From Oenanthe sinensis (Eukaryota > Streptophyta > Magnoliopsida > Apiales > Apiaceae), in assembly GCA_028671895.1 (NCBI GenBank), contig JAPMAC010000221.1:1488001-1552000 (forward strand): DNA of 64,000 bases. Reading direction: 5' to 3'. Shown here in pieces: positions 11,113-23,445 of this stretch. Below the pieces are notes generated by a model. The model made no database searches, was not told the DNA's origin, and worked only from the letters and a program-made list of their open reading frames with translations. How positions within the stretch are numbered: position 1 is the first letter of the stretch; each line of letters begins with the position of its first letter. The position numbers were made by a program, and so were the translations under genes.

Positions 11113-11161
11113 CCAAATACTTGGACGTGGTGGAGTCACGTATACGGGGCCAAGTATTTGG
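11113..11161. repeat. Perfect inverted repeat in E3 5' LTR
   Basis: CCAAATACTTGG (11113-11124) and CCAAGTATTTGG (11150-11161) are exact reverse complements around a 25-nt loop. The same structure is kept in the 3' LTR at 22593-22641. It may be a hairpin in the RNA or a binding site in the DNA. Confidence 0.9.
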
Positions 11162-11405
11162 ATAAGAAAGTCTACACAAATTGAAGAGTGGAATGGAAAT
11201 ATTTAATTTAATTAAATAAAGTATTTATTTAATTATTTATATATTTTATAAATAAAGACAATCTTTATTTATATTATATATATTTATTTAATTATTACTT
11301 TTACATTAAATATTTCCAAATGCATGTTTGGCACATGACTTTGAAGATAAGATTTGAGTGGACAAGAGTAAAAGGTGGAAAAGCAAAAAGTAACACCTTT
11401 TTCAA

Positions 11406-11413
11406 TATATAAA
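11406..11413 (+). promoter_or_regulatory. E3 LTR TATA box candidate
   Basis: TATATAAA is followed by AGAAGAAACCC and a purine-rich stretch. The equivalent site in the 3' LTR is 22886-22893. It is the best core-promoter candidate in this LTR. Confidence 0.55.
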
Positions 11414-11962
11414 GAAGAAACCCAAGTCTTAATAGGTGTGGTGAATGTGTGCATCCGGATGAGAAGAGAAAAGAGGAGAGAGAAAAAGAATTAATTTTCT
11501 CTCCCCCATGGCCGAACTAGATCTTGCATATTTTAGAGCCATGATTTTCTTTATCATACCACTCCTCTATCTTTCTATTGTAAACTCTTGCTAAATCTTG
11601 TTTAGAAGATAGGGCTGATTTTTGTCTCCTAGATCTACAAAATGTAATAGTTTTAGAGGAGACAAAAATCACTTCTTTGTTGTGTTCTTGAGCTTATGTT
11701 TTTGAACTTGTTTGTAGCATCTACCCCACTTCAATGAATATAAAGTTATATTCTTGGATCTTGTTGTGTTGTGTGTTTTGGATGATTTACCGTTCATTAT
11801 CTTGGTTATTTTAATGGTGTTCATGAGGTTGAAGAAGATGATGAACAGTACCTGGGTTTGAACCAAAGTAATCTTTATGTTGTCCCAAAAATAATTAAAA
11901 GTCATAATTTTAATTTGGGAATCGTATTCACCCCCCCTCTACGATCTCCGGGACCCAACAAT

Positions 11963-11974
11963 TGGTATCAAAGC
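11963..11974 (+). other. E3 primer binding site
   Basis: TGGTATCAAAGC lies two bases after the LTR end. It matches the initiator tRNA-Met complement used by plant Copia elements (TGGTATCAGAGC) with one difference. Confidence 0.85.
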
Positions 11975-12081
11975 TACTCGATTGACATACAAATCGATTG
12001 GATCTATTTTTATTTTTGAGATTAAAGAGGGTACAATTGGTTCACTGGGCATCCAGAATTTTTTTTTTAAGCCCGGAATTT

Positions 12082-13195
12082 TTCTAAGTACAAAATGTTC
12101 TAGATGGCCAAGTAGAACATTCCTATGTAGAATATTCGAGATAAATATTCTAGATGGCTATGTAGAACATTTCTATGTAGAATATTCTACTTAATGTTCT
12201 AGATAGAACCTAAGTAGAAATTCTGGAGTTAGAAATATTTTCTAAGTCAGAAGTTCTACTTAATGTTCTAGATAGAACCTAAGTAGAACATTTCTATGTA
12301 GAATGTTCTACTTAATGTTCTAGATAGAACCTAAGTAGAAATTCTGGAGTTAGAAATATTTTCTAAGTCAGAAGTTCTACTTAATGTTCTAGATAGAACT
12401 TAAGTAGAACATTTCTATGTAGAATATTCTACTTAATGTTCTAGATAGAACCTAAGTAGAAATTATGGAGTTAGAAATATTTTCTAAGTCAGAAGTTCTA
12501 CTTAATGTTCTAGATAGAACCTAAGTAGAACATTTCTATGTAGAATATTCTACTTAATGTTCTAGATAGAACCTAAGTAGAAATTCTAGAGTTAGAAATA
12601 TTTTCTAAGTCAGAAGTTCTACTTAATGTTCTAGATAGAACCTAAGTAGAACATTTCTATGTAGAATATTCTACTTAATGTTCTAGATAGAACCTAAGTA
12701 GAAATTCTGGAGTTAGAAATATTTTCTAAGTCAGAAGTTCTACTTAATGTTCTAGATAGAACCTAAGTAGAACATTTCTATGTAGAATATTCTACTTAAT
12801 GTTCTAGATAGAACCTAAGTAGAAATTCTGGAGTTAGAAATATTTTCTAAGTCAGAAGTTCTACTTAATGTTCTAGATAGAACCTAAGTAGAACATTTCT
12901 ATGTAGAATATTCTACTTAATGTTCTAGATAGAACCTAAGTAGAAATTCTGGAGTTAGAAATATTTTCTAAGTCAGAAGTTCTACTTAATGTTCTAGATA
13001 GAACCTAAGTAGAACATTTCTATGTAGAATATTCTACTTAATGTTCTAGATAGAACCTAAGTAGAACATTTCTATGTAGAATATTCTACTTAATGTTCTA
13101 GATAGAGCCTAAGTAGAACATTTTTATGTAGAAGTTCTACTTGGTGTTCGAGATAGAGTCTATGTAGAACATTCCTATGTAGAAGTTCTACTTAG
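12082..13195. repeat. 121-bp tandem array of nested hairpins in the E3 leader
   Basis: Regular units start with AAGTTCTACTTAATG at 12251, 12372, 12493, 12614, 12735, 12856 and 12977, an exact 121-bp period, with degenerate copies on both sides. Each unit contains the perfect 14-bp palindrome GTAGAATATTCTAC (GTAGAATGTTCTAC in one copy) and two nested inverted repeats in which TTCTACTTA pairs with TAAGTAGAA around GTTCTA-GA-TAGAAC. It begins about 110 bp after the PBS, in the untranslated leader. There is no coding frame. Function is unknown; options are a packaging or dimerisation structure, a small-RNA source, or a new satellite seed. Confidence 0.95.
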
Positions 13196-13559
13196 AGGGT
13201 TGTTTCAACATGACACATGGCTACATAGTTTAACTTTTATTTAAAACAAAAATTATTTTTCTCTCAAATTGTTTTTAGTTTAATAATTAATTCAATAATT
13301 AAATTTGAATTTAATTATATAAAATATTTTGAAAATAATTTTTAATTTTAAACAATTTATTTTTCAAGTTTATCTTACATCTTGGAAAATATTTTATTTT
13401 CTTTTAAATTTTAGAGTCAAATATTTTATATTTTTAATATTCTTAGTTAAGAATTTGATTAATTTGAAAACTAAAATTAATCTTAAAATCCAATTTAATT
13501 TCTTTTGAGTTTAATATTCTTAAAAGTATTTTGAGAATTATTTTTGAGGTTTAATAATT
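13196..13559. other. AT-rich E3 leader continuation
   Basis: Very AT-rich sequence with repeated TTAATTTTAAA-like patterns. No gene is visible. It grades into the roughly 150-bp repeats that follow. Confidence 0.5.
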
Positions 13560-14060
13560 TATTTTTCATAAAACCTTAATTATAAATTTTATAAAACTCT
13601 TTGGAAAATATTTTTGGATTGAAATAATTTATTTTCATGAACATTTTAAATGTTTTGAGAATTTAGTATTTCTATTTCAAAATTATGGTTTCGAGTTGTT
13701 TTATTTTAATTATAATTTAAGTTTGGAAGTTTTAATTATAAATCTCATAAAACTTTTTGGAAAATCATTTTGGTTGAAATAATTTATTTTCAAGAATATC
13801 TAAGATGACTTGAAAATTTATTATTTTTATATCAAACTTATATTTTCAATTTGTTTTATTTTAATTATAATTGAAACTGTTTTGGATTATAAATTCTATA
13901 AAATTCTTTGGAAATTAATTTTGATTTGAAATAATTTCTTTTTCAGGATTATTTAATATACCTTGAAAATTTTGTTATCTCTATATCAAAACTTTCTTTT
14001 CGAATTTTATTTTATTTATAATTTGAAATTGAGAAATTTATTATTATTTATCAAAAATGC
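13560..14060. repeat. Imperfect ~150-bp AT-rich tandem repeats in E3
   Basis: The landmark ATAAAA(C/T)T...TTTGGAAA recurs at 13591, 13747 and 13898 (spacing 156 and 151), each followed by a (T/G)AAATAATTT(A/C)TTTTCA block and a TTTATTTTAATTATAAT-like block. The copies are diverged. Confidence 0.7.
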
Positions 14061-17000
14061 ATTTTCAATTTATTTTGATTATTTAAATTCCTAAAAAAAA
14101 TTAAATACTTCTGTTTGAACAAAATGTTTTATTAAACGAAACAACAGGAGTTGATTCTTTGTTCGTTGAGGACAAACGAACTGACTGAAGAACATTCTAA
14201 TGGAGTTGAGACCTGATCTTACCATTGTAGATGTATTTCTACATCGGTTTACTCAGTGGATCATTTGGTTAATGAAAGGGGATTAGTTCATTTAGGGAAG
14301 AGTCTTCGATTAGTGGTTTTCGAATCAATATCTGAAGAATTTGGTATTTTGAAAAGGAATTCAATTTATCGGTCAAAGAACCAAAACAACAATTGAAGAT
14401 TTGGTTAAAGGACATCAGTGACAGAAATACACAAGATTTGATTATCACTGATATATGATAATCAAGGGGTTATTGCTACACATACAAAGAAGAGTGATCT
14501 TTTCAAGCAGAACATGAGACATTCTATGTCGGGGTCTTTAAGCAGAACAATCAGGTATCAGTTTGGGTTGAAGCAGGAACATCATTTGTTATTGAGGTCA
14601 AATGCAAAGATACTTTCATGAGTGTCAGTAGAATGGAAATTGATTTGGATCAATTGATTATCACTCGAGATGAAATGCTAAGCATCGCTCAGGTATACTT
14701 TCTAACTAGTTTATACTTGTTTGATTCAATTATAGAGTATTAAGTGCTGAACTGCATTATATTATAAGTTTGATGTAATGCATGTCTCACCTTGATTTCT
14801 ATATAAATGAGATAACTTATGCTAGTTTGTTAAGTGTTGCTTGTTTATCAGTATTTGACTTCATGATTAGATCTTGTGTGATTTAATGCTTGCTTTACGA
14901 TAATTGATCATGTTAGCATATAGAGTGTTAGGTATTTGTAGGGGTACATTTACCGGAAAGAGTATTTGCTGCATGCTAAGTGCCTTGATGTTTACATTGT
15001 CTATAATCTGTTTATACTCGCATGGTTGTATTAAATGCTATATCTGATCATGTGCTTGTTAAGATAAGTTTGTTTCTAATTTGGGAATTGCCTAGGGGTC
15101 AGTATAATAAACCATGAATTAAAATTTTTAAATTTAAACTGACTCAGGTAATTAGAGATAATATAATGTTAAAGTAAACAACAAAGGTGATTTAGAAGAA
15201 TTAGGAATCTGAGTGATTGATTCTTCTATGACTACATATATGTACGACATGATTCTTATAGACTGCTAGTCCACCTTAAGTTAGGTTGGGATCACTGAGC
15301 TCATAGCCAAGACTACTTGTTGAGGCTGATATAGATGAGGAGTGATCAGTCAAATAAGAATGAGCATGTTGAACTTGAATGCTTTGTTGTTAACTATGTT
15401 TAAATATATCTCTAACCCTTGGACTCAATCAAATTGAGGACCACGTGTCTTAATCATTTGTGAATGCAGAGTATCTTTCAACATGTACAAGTTATATATC
15501 TCTGACATTTTCATGTTCGAGGCATGTAACTACTTTTGCTTTGGTATTCAAATGGTTAAGCAAGGTTACCTATTTTTCTTGAATGATCTGAAGCACAATA
15601 TTAAGGAAGACCTAGGGAATTCTTTGCAAAGGGTTTCCTAATATCAGTTCGAGGATGAACAGTATTGATCGAGGTCAAGAGAAATAGAATCTCACTCTAC
15701 TGGAAGTGAGGTTATTGCTGACACGAAATGTAATGCTTATGATGAAGTCAACTATTCGTTGAAGTTTATCAGAATGGAGTTAGCTGCAACAACAAGTGAT
15801 GCTCTCACACTTGGTTTATCAACTAATACTTGGTTTATCAAGATAACGGATTCGACGGTAAAGATGAAGTTGGTGAGAAAGGACTACTTCTAATGAAATT
15901 CTTTTAAGAAGGACATTAGTGAAGTATGTCAGTTGAAGGGAAGTCAAGTCAAAGGCTACCCTGTTTAGTTTTGGTGGTTGTTCATGCATTCGATAGATGA
16001 AGCATCTCAATGATTAATCACATTCAAAGGATTAGGCAGATTGCTGTAAGAACACTTTGAGGGCAGGTAATGGAATTTGTTGACGAACGAAGTTCTATGT
16101 TATGTCTGCACTGAAAGGAGTATTCTAGAGTAAAGTTCAGTTTCCGGACTTCATGACCAAATGGAGGAGTTGATAGGGAAATCCAGACCTTGAGTGGAAT
16201 TACAAGGATACTGGATAGAGGTAAGGTTTCCTATTCACTACGGCTGAATCAGTTGACACAGCAAGTCTAATCAGCAAAAGTAAAGAGAAGACATCAAGTA
16301 AGATTAATCATGCCTGAAGTCACATGGTGTGATGGAAGGCTATCTTATTTGGAGTTAAGAGCTTACACAGAGTCTGTGATTGATATACGATGATCTAGAT
16401 GCAGTGAACATCATCATCAAGCTCCCTAGCATTCGTTTGATTTTAGCTCTGAATTTCTAAATGTTGACATCCTGTTTAGGGCTCAAGATCAGATGACACC
16501 AGATGAAGAAAAGCTGCAAGCAGCATCACAGGGGGAGCATCAGTAAGTTGGATCAACTAGTCGTGTTTGATGCTCAAAGGCTAGCAGTGCTCATTGAGTA
16601 AGAGTTGAGATTCTTAGGAGCACTGAGTGATCCAGATTGAGTGATTGCATATTAGAAAGGAAATTGTCAATTTAAAAATAATGCAAGATGATCTCAATCA
16701 TATTTGAAGAAGACTACTCTACCCACTGAATATCTAAGGAAACATTAAGGACACATCTGTCATGACAAAGGGTTTTGTGTAACAACATTTCCTAGAGTCA
16801 GTTCTTGATGAATCTGGGTAGTAGAATAGTGATTGGTCGTGCATGTATAAGAGTATTTCATTGGTTTTTCTGAGTGAATTCAATGAAGACTGAAGATGCA
16901 CTAACTAATCAAGATTGAGTAGGGTTCGAATCAAGGAACTAACTCAATTGAACCAGAGGCAGATACACTTAGCACAAGGAATCAATCCACATGAAGACTT

Positions 17001-17520
17001 GGTATTGATACAGAAGCTGAAGGGTAGTTCAGAGTTTTTTTTAAGGTTCTACTCTGCTAGTGTCAAGACTACTGGTTTCTAGAGTGCTGAGTTTAGTGAA
17101 GCTGCTGCCAAGACCAATATCTACAAGAAAATATTTGGGTGCTGAAGGTAATGCAGTTTCCGTCTGGATGAGCGTGGTATTGTTTCGAGGAACAATGTTA
17201 ACTGGTAGCTGAAAAGTTATTCCTGTCCAAATGGAGTAAACGTTCGATCTCGAAAGGAGTAAATGTTCGATCTCTCGGGCAAAGAGGAGTAATTGTTCAT
17301 TCAACAATCATACACCAGTAAAAGCTCTATTGACTAAGGTATGTCACTCTAGTCTAATATTGATTTATTTAAATGTAATGTTTATAGAGAGTGTTCATGT
17401 TATTTAGATGTCTACGATCTCTAGGAACTGATTAATGTTTGGCTTGTGACCACCCGGGACCCAATTTTATCGCTATGAGATTACCTATGATTACCCGGGA
17501 CCTAGGGACCTAACAATGTA
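14061..17520 (+). other. E3 interior with normal base composition but no readable gene
   Basis: This part is GC-richer than its flanks and lies where gag and pol would be. All frames are broken every few dozen codons and I recognise no domain. By position and by comparison with E4 it probably descends from gag-pol, but I cannot show that. Near 17450-17515 there are LTR-end-like pieces (CCCGGGACC and GGGACCTAACA). Confidence 0.4.
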
Positions 17521-19100
17521 GCATCTCTTTGTATAGTCAATTTATATCCAGGACCTCGTACTTTGTGCTGTCATATATTATTCATGCTATATGTATCAAA
17601 TGTTTCAGCATAAGTATTTGTATATATTAATTAATTGTAATTTTATTTACTTTTAATTGTTTAATGCTAATATTAATGGAACCACTTAATATGTAGTTTA
17701 AGTGATGTAATTCATGTCTTTTGTAAAATCCATTAATATTAGTTGTCATTCTTTTGATATTAGTGATGCCACTTAGAATTTCTGCACTAAGTGACAAAAA
17801 GATTATTTCAAAAACACTGATATTGAAAGTAATTTACTACATCGCGAGGGGTTGTCAAAGATCATAAATTTTAGCATTAATATTTAAAGGTGTTTGATCT
17901 CTGATGCAACTAGTACCTCGAGCTTACATACATTCTGATTGTCATGAGTATTTTCAATAGGCTTATGTGATAATTGTTGAGATGTAGTGTAAGAAGTTAA
18001 ATGCTGTCATTCGGTCAATGTGTGTTCAGTGTTTAGCGGATGCTTATGTTTTATGCTTTATAATTACCATGATCTATATTGCAATATGTGTTTGTTTCAA
18101 GCGACAAATGGTAATTGTCTAGCATAATGTAAGTATCTTATGTGCTTGATTATTTTGTAGTAAGATGCATTTTATTACAAAATGATTGAATGATGTTAGT
18201 ACTTTTGAATGTATTGTCACTCATATCTTTGATAATTCATTAGTATTAACATATGTTTTTCATTCTTTAGAACTTGAATGCATAAAGAAATTTCTTGTCT
18301 ATTTCTTGTGAAAAATGTTTTATCTAAACATGCATTCATTTGCCAGAGAATGAAAAGCCACTAAAAGTTTTCTTTGAAAGAGAACATTTCTTGAGGATTA
18401 TCTTTCTATTTCAAAATCATATATCCTCTCTCTCTCTCTAAATATTTTGTAATGAAAACTGTTTTCTCCCCATGATTTGTTTAAATAAAGTTACTTGATA
18501 ACTTATAACTTAGGTTGCATAGTATCAGGTTATTTTATTTGAGTAAATTATTTTAATCTTGAGGTATCAACCATTGGTAAAACGTTTTTCAAAACTCTTG
18601 TTAATGTCTGTTTCACATTGACCTGTAGTATTAAAACAATGGTTGTTTGCTTTGGGATTAGTGCCTTGGACTGTATGACTAAAGCATTCATTCGATTTTT
18701 TTTAAATGATTTATGTTTTAAGTCGGAGATAATATCCGATAAGAATGAATTGCAAAACAATTTCTGAAAACATACAGTGAGCAAGATGAAATAGATTTGA
18801 GTTATTAATCAAAATGTTTTTGTTAAAGGAGTTGAATTTCAATTGGATATTTGTCTAAGAGAAATTCAAAAGAACACTTTTGTTAATCTGTTAATTTTTT
18901 TTTCAAAATTGTGAGTTTATGAAATTTGGCTTAATAATCTTTTACCTATTCTTTATTAATTCTCACATTTTAGCTCTGGTGCATTGTTTCTTGAGGACAC
19001 ATTGTTCCGATGCTATATTTCTGAGAAGGAATAGAGAATAAGTTTAATCATACTATACCAAATTTTATATAGCTCTGATCAACTCTATCTATTTAGCCGT
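17521..19100. other. AT-rich spacer shared with E4
   Basis: A noncoding, AT-rich stretch with recurring ATTAGTGAT/ATTAATGG-type words. Several parts align in order with the reverse complement of E4 at about 51300-52600 (for example the blocks around 18285-18350 and 52030-52140). I see no reading frame. Confidence 0.5.
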
Positions 19101-21960
19101 AATGGCTTGGCCTTAGTGGCTATAGGGGAAGGTCAAGAAGTTGAATAATCCATCAATTTCTAACCAAGGCCTTAGTACCAAACACTATCATTCTAATTCA
19201 AACTTTCAACCCTTGGTGATATAAGGAACTTATGTAGATTAGCGGTTGTTAAGGGAGAAACTGCACTTGATTCAGCAAATAAGGATGAAGTCGGAAGTGC
19301 ACCCACAGCTCTACCTCTCGAGAAGGAAAGAAGTATACAAATTGAGGTATCTGTAGCTCATCTGTATTCTCTCAAAAGAATGCAGAGCTGAAAAGGCAAT
19401 TCAACCGTTTCTGAATGAACTCTCTCAACAGGGTGATTTCATTGAAAATTCGCTCGTCAGCCAGAGCACCTTGTAATGAGTCAAGCACACCAAAAGCATT
19501 CACGCTGATGGTAATCCTAAAGTTTTTGCTTCTAAGGGATGTTATAGGACCTAACAGTTCTCTAGCCTCTCTTGGGACTAACAATTGTGAGGACACATTA
19601 TAAGAAGTGCACATTGTGAGGTATAGGTAAAACCCCTAAACTTCTGTGTTTACCATTCATGGTGAATGAAGTTGTTGAGCCGCCTTCACAGGCATTAGAG
19701 GGAAACTTGGATTTCTTGCCATATATTAGAATCCTTGTCAACCTTCCTAGGAGGAACAGTCCTAGTTCCCTAACGGGATTTCACATCCGCAGAGCAATCT
19801 GTTGATGTTGAGAGGCAATCACTAACAGTTTTCCATGACTGAAAATAGTGAGTTAATTCATCTTCACAGGTGATTGAGAGAGATGTTTGTACACGTCTAC
19901 TCTCCCAGGAATTCAAATTCTGGAATACATGGATCGCTCAAAACTTAAAGGCATATCACCGTCAACGATCCAGTGCATGGATTTGCATATGGGGAGTCGG
20001 TTGATGCTTAGATAGCTGCTAGTACGCATACCACATTCAACGATCCAGTGCATGGATTTGCATATGGGGAGATTGTTGATGCTGAAAGTAGCTGAGCAAC
20101 AACTCGTAGACTATGATTCAGTTGGTTTACCAATTTGATGAGTCTTTTGAGGATCAGGGTGTTGGGATTTCAGTCACTCCTGGAATGGAGGAAATTCCAA
20201 TTTCAGAAGGGTTATTCCCCGACAACGAGCCACGTGTGCATGGATTTGCTCATGGTGAGTTGGGTGATGACCTAACTGAAACTCTGTCTGAGATTCCATC
20301 TCAGAACCTAGATCTTTAGTGATCGACAACATGCTACAGTCAACGATCCATAATATCTTGGTGAGACTAGCATGGATTTACTTGCAGGTACAAATTGCTA
20401 TAAATGGAATGAGTGCAAGTAAGGGAGAGAAACACTTGAGTGAAGTGAGGGAGTGATACACTTGAGTGAGAGAAATAGGGAGAGAAATGAGTGGAACACT
20501 TACGCTTGAAAGTGTAAACACCAACAGCACGTAGTAGAAGTGAGGAAACCATAGACCAAACAATAACCTTGCTACTATGCTTGAATCCTGTTACTGAATT
20601 TTCCAGCTCTGAAATGTTGAAGAGATTCTTTTCTGGAAGACAAGCTGAAGAAGAGTCTAGCTGAAGCTTAGTGGGAATGTCCAAACTATTACCTTTGGGT
20701 CTATTAATTCATGTTGTTCTCAATCTCAAAGGGGGAGACATTAATTTTTAGGCCTAATGAGGATTTTATGTTCAATTGAAAGAGAGTTTCTTATTCGATT
20801 GGATGTAGATGATACTTTTATTATTTTAAAGGATATTCTTAACTAAGGGGGAGAATTTGGTGATACAAGAAACGAGATCTCTTGGTGATACAAGAAATGA
20901 GATCTGTCAATCCTATCTTGTGGAGGTTACTTAGAGGATATCTAAAGACACAAGGGTGGATTGGAGCTTGCATGAACTAAGGGGGATAATTAGATAAAAT
21001 TGAAACCTTAGTGATGCAATGGAGAAATTACTAAGGGGGAGTTTCTTAGAAATTGGTTGGAGCCTAATCCCTAAAGGTGTTGTAGATTTAACTGATTTTT
21101 CGTCTGAAGTGGAGAAGTTACTTTTTTTCAATTGGGAAGAAGTTACTTGTCGTACTAAGGGAAGAAGTTATGGAGAATCTTAACATCTTGGTTTGCAATG
21201 CTATATCTTATTCTGAAAAGATATCTAAGGGATTTTGCTCTATTTGTTTGAAGATCTGTCCTTGAAACATTCTTAGGAGAGGTTCGGCAGAAGAAATCTT
21301 TCTAGCACGATCAATGAATGAAAATGAAGATTTCTTTGAAGAGTATCAACTCAGGGGAGTTTTTGCTAAGTAAAAGTTTTCTGGGTAAAGCAGAATGTGA
21401 AGGAGATTTTAAAGGGGCATATGTGAAGTGTTCAAGTGTGTTCTATTTCTTGTTTCAGTGATAGATGAAGTCAGTGGAGTAGTGCAGGGAAGAAAGAAAA
21501 ATATGTTTCCTGGAAATAGAACATCCTGAAGAAAAAGAAGAAGTGACTTTCATTCCAAGAGAAAACAACCTTAAGGGGAGAATGAGTTGACCTCTTATGG
21601 GGAACATAGAGAGCTGTATGTTCTAGTTCGAATTGCAAGATGAACAAGAATGATTGGTCAGAAGTCTTTACTAATGATTTGTTTCTTTATTGAAAGAACC
21701 CCATCTTTGAAGAACATTGAAGTGGAGGAAGCTAAAGGAAAATGAAATTCAGAAATTCATCATTCATTTTCAGCAACTCAGGAAATCTGGATTTAACTGA
21801 TTATATCTTTCTAGAACCTTTTGTATATTATTTTCATGTCCAGTACTTTAATTGTTTCTTGTATATTAGTTGAGTTATCCTCTAGTAGCTAATTTTATTT
21901 AATTGCTTTTGGGGGAAATTGTAAATGGAAATAATATTTGATTACTATTCCATATCAACC
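19101..21960 (+). pseudogene. E3 decayed env-like region
   Basis: Segments match the reverse complement of E4: 19255-19300 against 51030-51085, 19445-19520 against 50825-50905, and 20490-20575 against 50100-50180. A block around 19265-19300 also resembles E1's env-like gene near 45630-45680 (AAATAAGGATGA, GTGCA). The region therefore descends from the gene between pol and PPT. It has frequent stops and no long frame; the longest is 68 codons at 20113-20319. Decay is too deep to predict a product. Confidence 0.5.
19962..20092 (+). repeat. 75-bp direct repeat in the E3 env-like relic
   Basis: TCAACGATCCAGTGCATGGA begins at 19962 and again at 20037, extended by TTTGCATATGGGGAG. Weaker echoes occur near 20225-20260 (GTGCATGGATTTGCTCATGG) and 20339-20385. 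Confidence 0.85.
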
Positions 21961-21974
21961 AAATAGGGGGAGAT
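21961..21974 (+). other. E3 polypurine tract
   Basis: AAATAGGGGGAGAT abuts the 3' LTR start TGAAAGGGG. It is nearly the same as the PPTs of E4 and E1, supporting a common Sirevirus origin. Confidence 0.9.
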
Positions 21975-23440
21975 TGAAAGGGGAGATAGGAGTGAAGGGA
22001 AGTAACTCACTGCACTTTCATGTGTACTAGGAATGCTAAATGTAATCTCTATGTAATGGTTGATGATAACTCAACAATAGAACAGGACATGTAATAATAT
22101 GCAGGTGCACAGAAATCTTGGATCACAAAGTTCAGTTAAGACAAAGTATCAAAGGATCATCTACAGACTTGAAGCTCACTGGAAGAAGTTCATTAACATG
22201 TTCAGGCCTCAGTGGAGAATAAAAGATATTGACATCTATTCAAGGATGTGGAAGCTACAAAAGATTGTCTTAGTCTATGAAGATCTTAGTGCATTACAAT
22301 CGAAGCAACAAGTAAGGTTTGCAAAGAAGAATGTGGAATCATGTTCGGAATCAAGAGCCCCTATCAAGACTAGTCACTTATGAACCAGACCGTTGCATCA
22401 AGTGTCAGGACATTGGAGGCAAGCTCTTGTCGGTTAATATGGTTTTAATCATTCTAAAGTTGTTGGTTTTCTTGAGTCATGTGGAAGATTAACAAAGGTG
22501 GTAAATCAGTGTTGGAGAAATGTGAGCCTAATGGATAAGGGACAGACGGCACAACCTGATTGGATCTTACTAAAGCTTCACAGATTAGAAGGCCAAATAC
22601 TTGGACGTGGTGGAGTCACGTATACGGGGCCAAGTATTTGGATAAGAAAGTCTACACAAATTGAAGAGTGGAATGGAAATATTTAATTTAATTAAATAAA
22701 GTATTTATTTAATTATTTATATATTTTATAAATAAAGACAATCTTTATTTATATTATATATATTTATTTATTTATTACTTTTACATTAAATATTTCCAAA
22801 TGCATGCTTGGCACATGACTTTGAAGATAAGATTTGAGTGGACAAGAGTAAAAGGTGGAAAAGCAAAAAGTAACACCTTTTTCAATATATAAAGAAGAAA
22901 CCCAAGTCTTAATAGGTGTGGTGAATGTGTGCATCCGGATGAGAAGAGAAAAGGGGAGAGAGAAAAAGAATTAATTTTCTCTCCCCCATGGCCGAACTAG
23001 ATCTTGCATAGTTTAGAGCCATGATTTTCTTTATCATACCACTCCTCTATCTTTCTATTGTAAACTCTTGCTAAATCTTGTTTAGAAGATAGGGCTGATT
23101 TTTGTCTCCTAGACCTACAAAATGTAATAGTTTTAGAGGAGACAAAAATCACTTCTTTGTTATGTTCTTGAGCTTATGTTCTTGAACTTGTTTGTAACAT
23201 CTACCCCACTTCAATGAATATAAAGTTATATTCTTGGATCTTGTTGTGTTGTGTGTTTTGGATGATTTACCGTTCATTATCTTGGTTATTTTAATGGTGT
23301 TCATGAGGTTGAAGAAGATGATGAACAGTACCTGGGTTTGAACCAAAGTAATCTTTATGTTGTCCCAAAAATAATTAAAAGTCATAATTTTAATTTGGGA
23401 ATCGTATTCACCCCCCCTCTACGATCTCCGGGACCCAACA
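21975..23440 (+). repeat. E3 3' LTR
   Basis: 1466 bp, collinear with the 5' LTR over its full length. It ends GGGACCCAACA and is followed by the TSD CCATG and the continuation of E2's LTR. Confidence 0.92.
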
Positions 23441-23445
23441 CCATG

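Larger units (their letters stand above)
10495..11960 (+). repeat. E3 5' LTR
   Basis: It starts TGAAAGGGGAGATAGG and ends CCGGGACCCAACA just before the PBS. It has the same length as the 3' LTR (1466 bp) with roughly 11 substitutions between them by eye. A TATATAAA lies at 11406-11413 and a perfect 12-bp inverted repeat at 11113-11161. Confidence 0.92.
10495..23440 (+). mobile_element. E3: non-autonomous Sirevirus-derived LTR element in E2's LTR
   Basis: Two 1466-bp LTRs (10495-11960 and 21975-23440), a PBS (TGGTATCAAAGC), a PPT (AAATAGGGGGAGAT) and a 5-bp target duplication make this a complete retrotransposition unit of 12.9 kb. The LTR 3' end ATTCACCCCCCCTCTACG is the Sirevirus-type signature. 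The 10-kb interior has no reading frame longer than about 105 codons and no readable gag or pol domain. It contains a 121-bp tandem array, AT-rich repeats and relics matching E4 and E1's env-like region. About 11 differences between the LTRs imply recent movement driven by proteins from another element. Confidence 0.88.

Noticed and set aside
12082..13195. CRISPR-like regular array
   Set aside because: The 121-bp units are contiguous near-identical tandem copies with no unique spacers, inside a plant LTR element.
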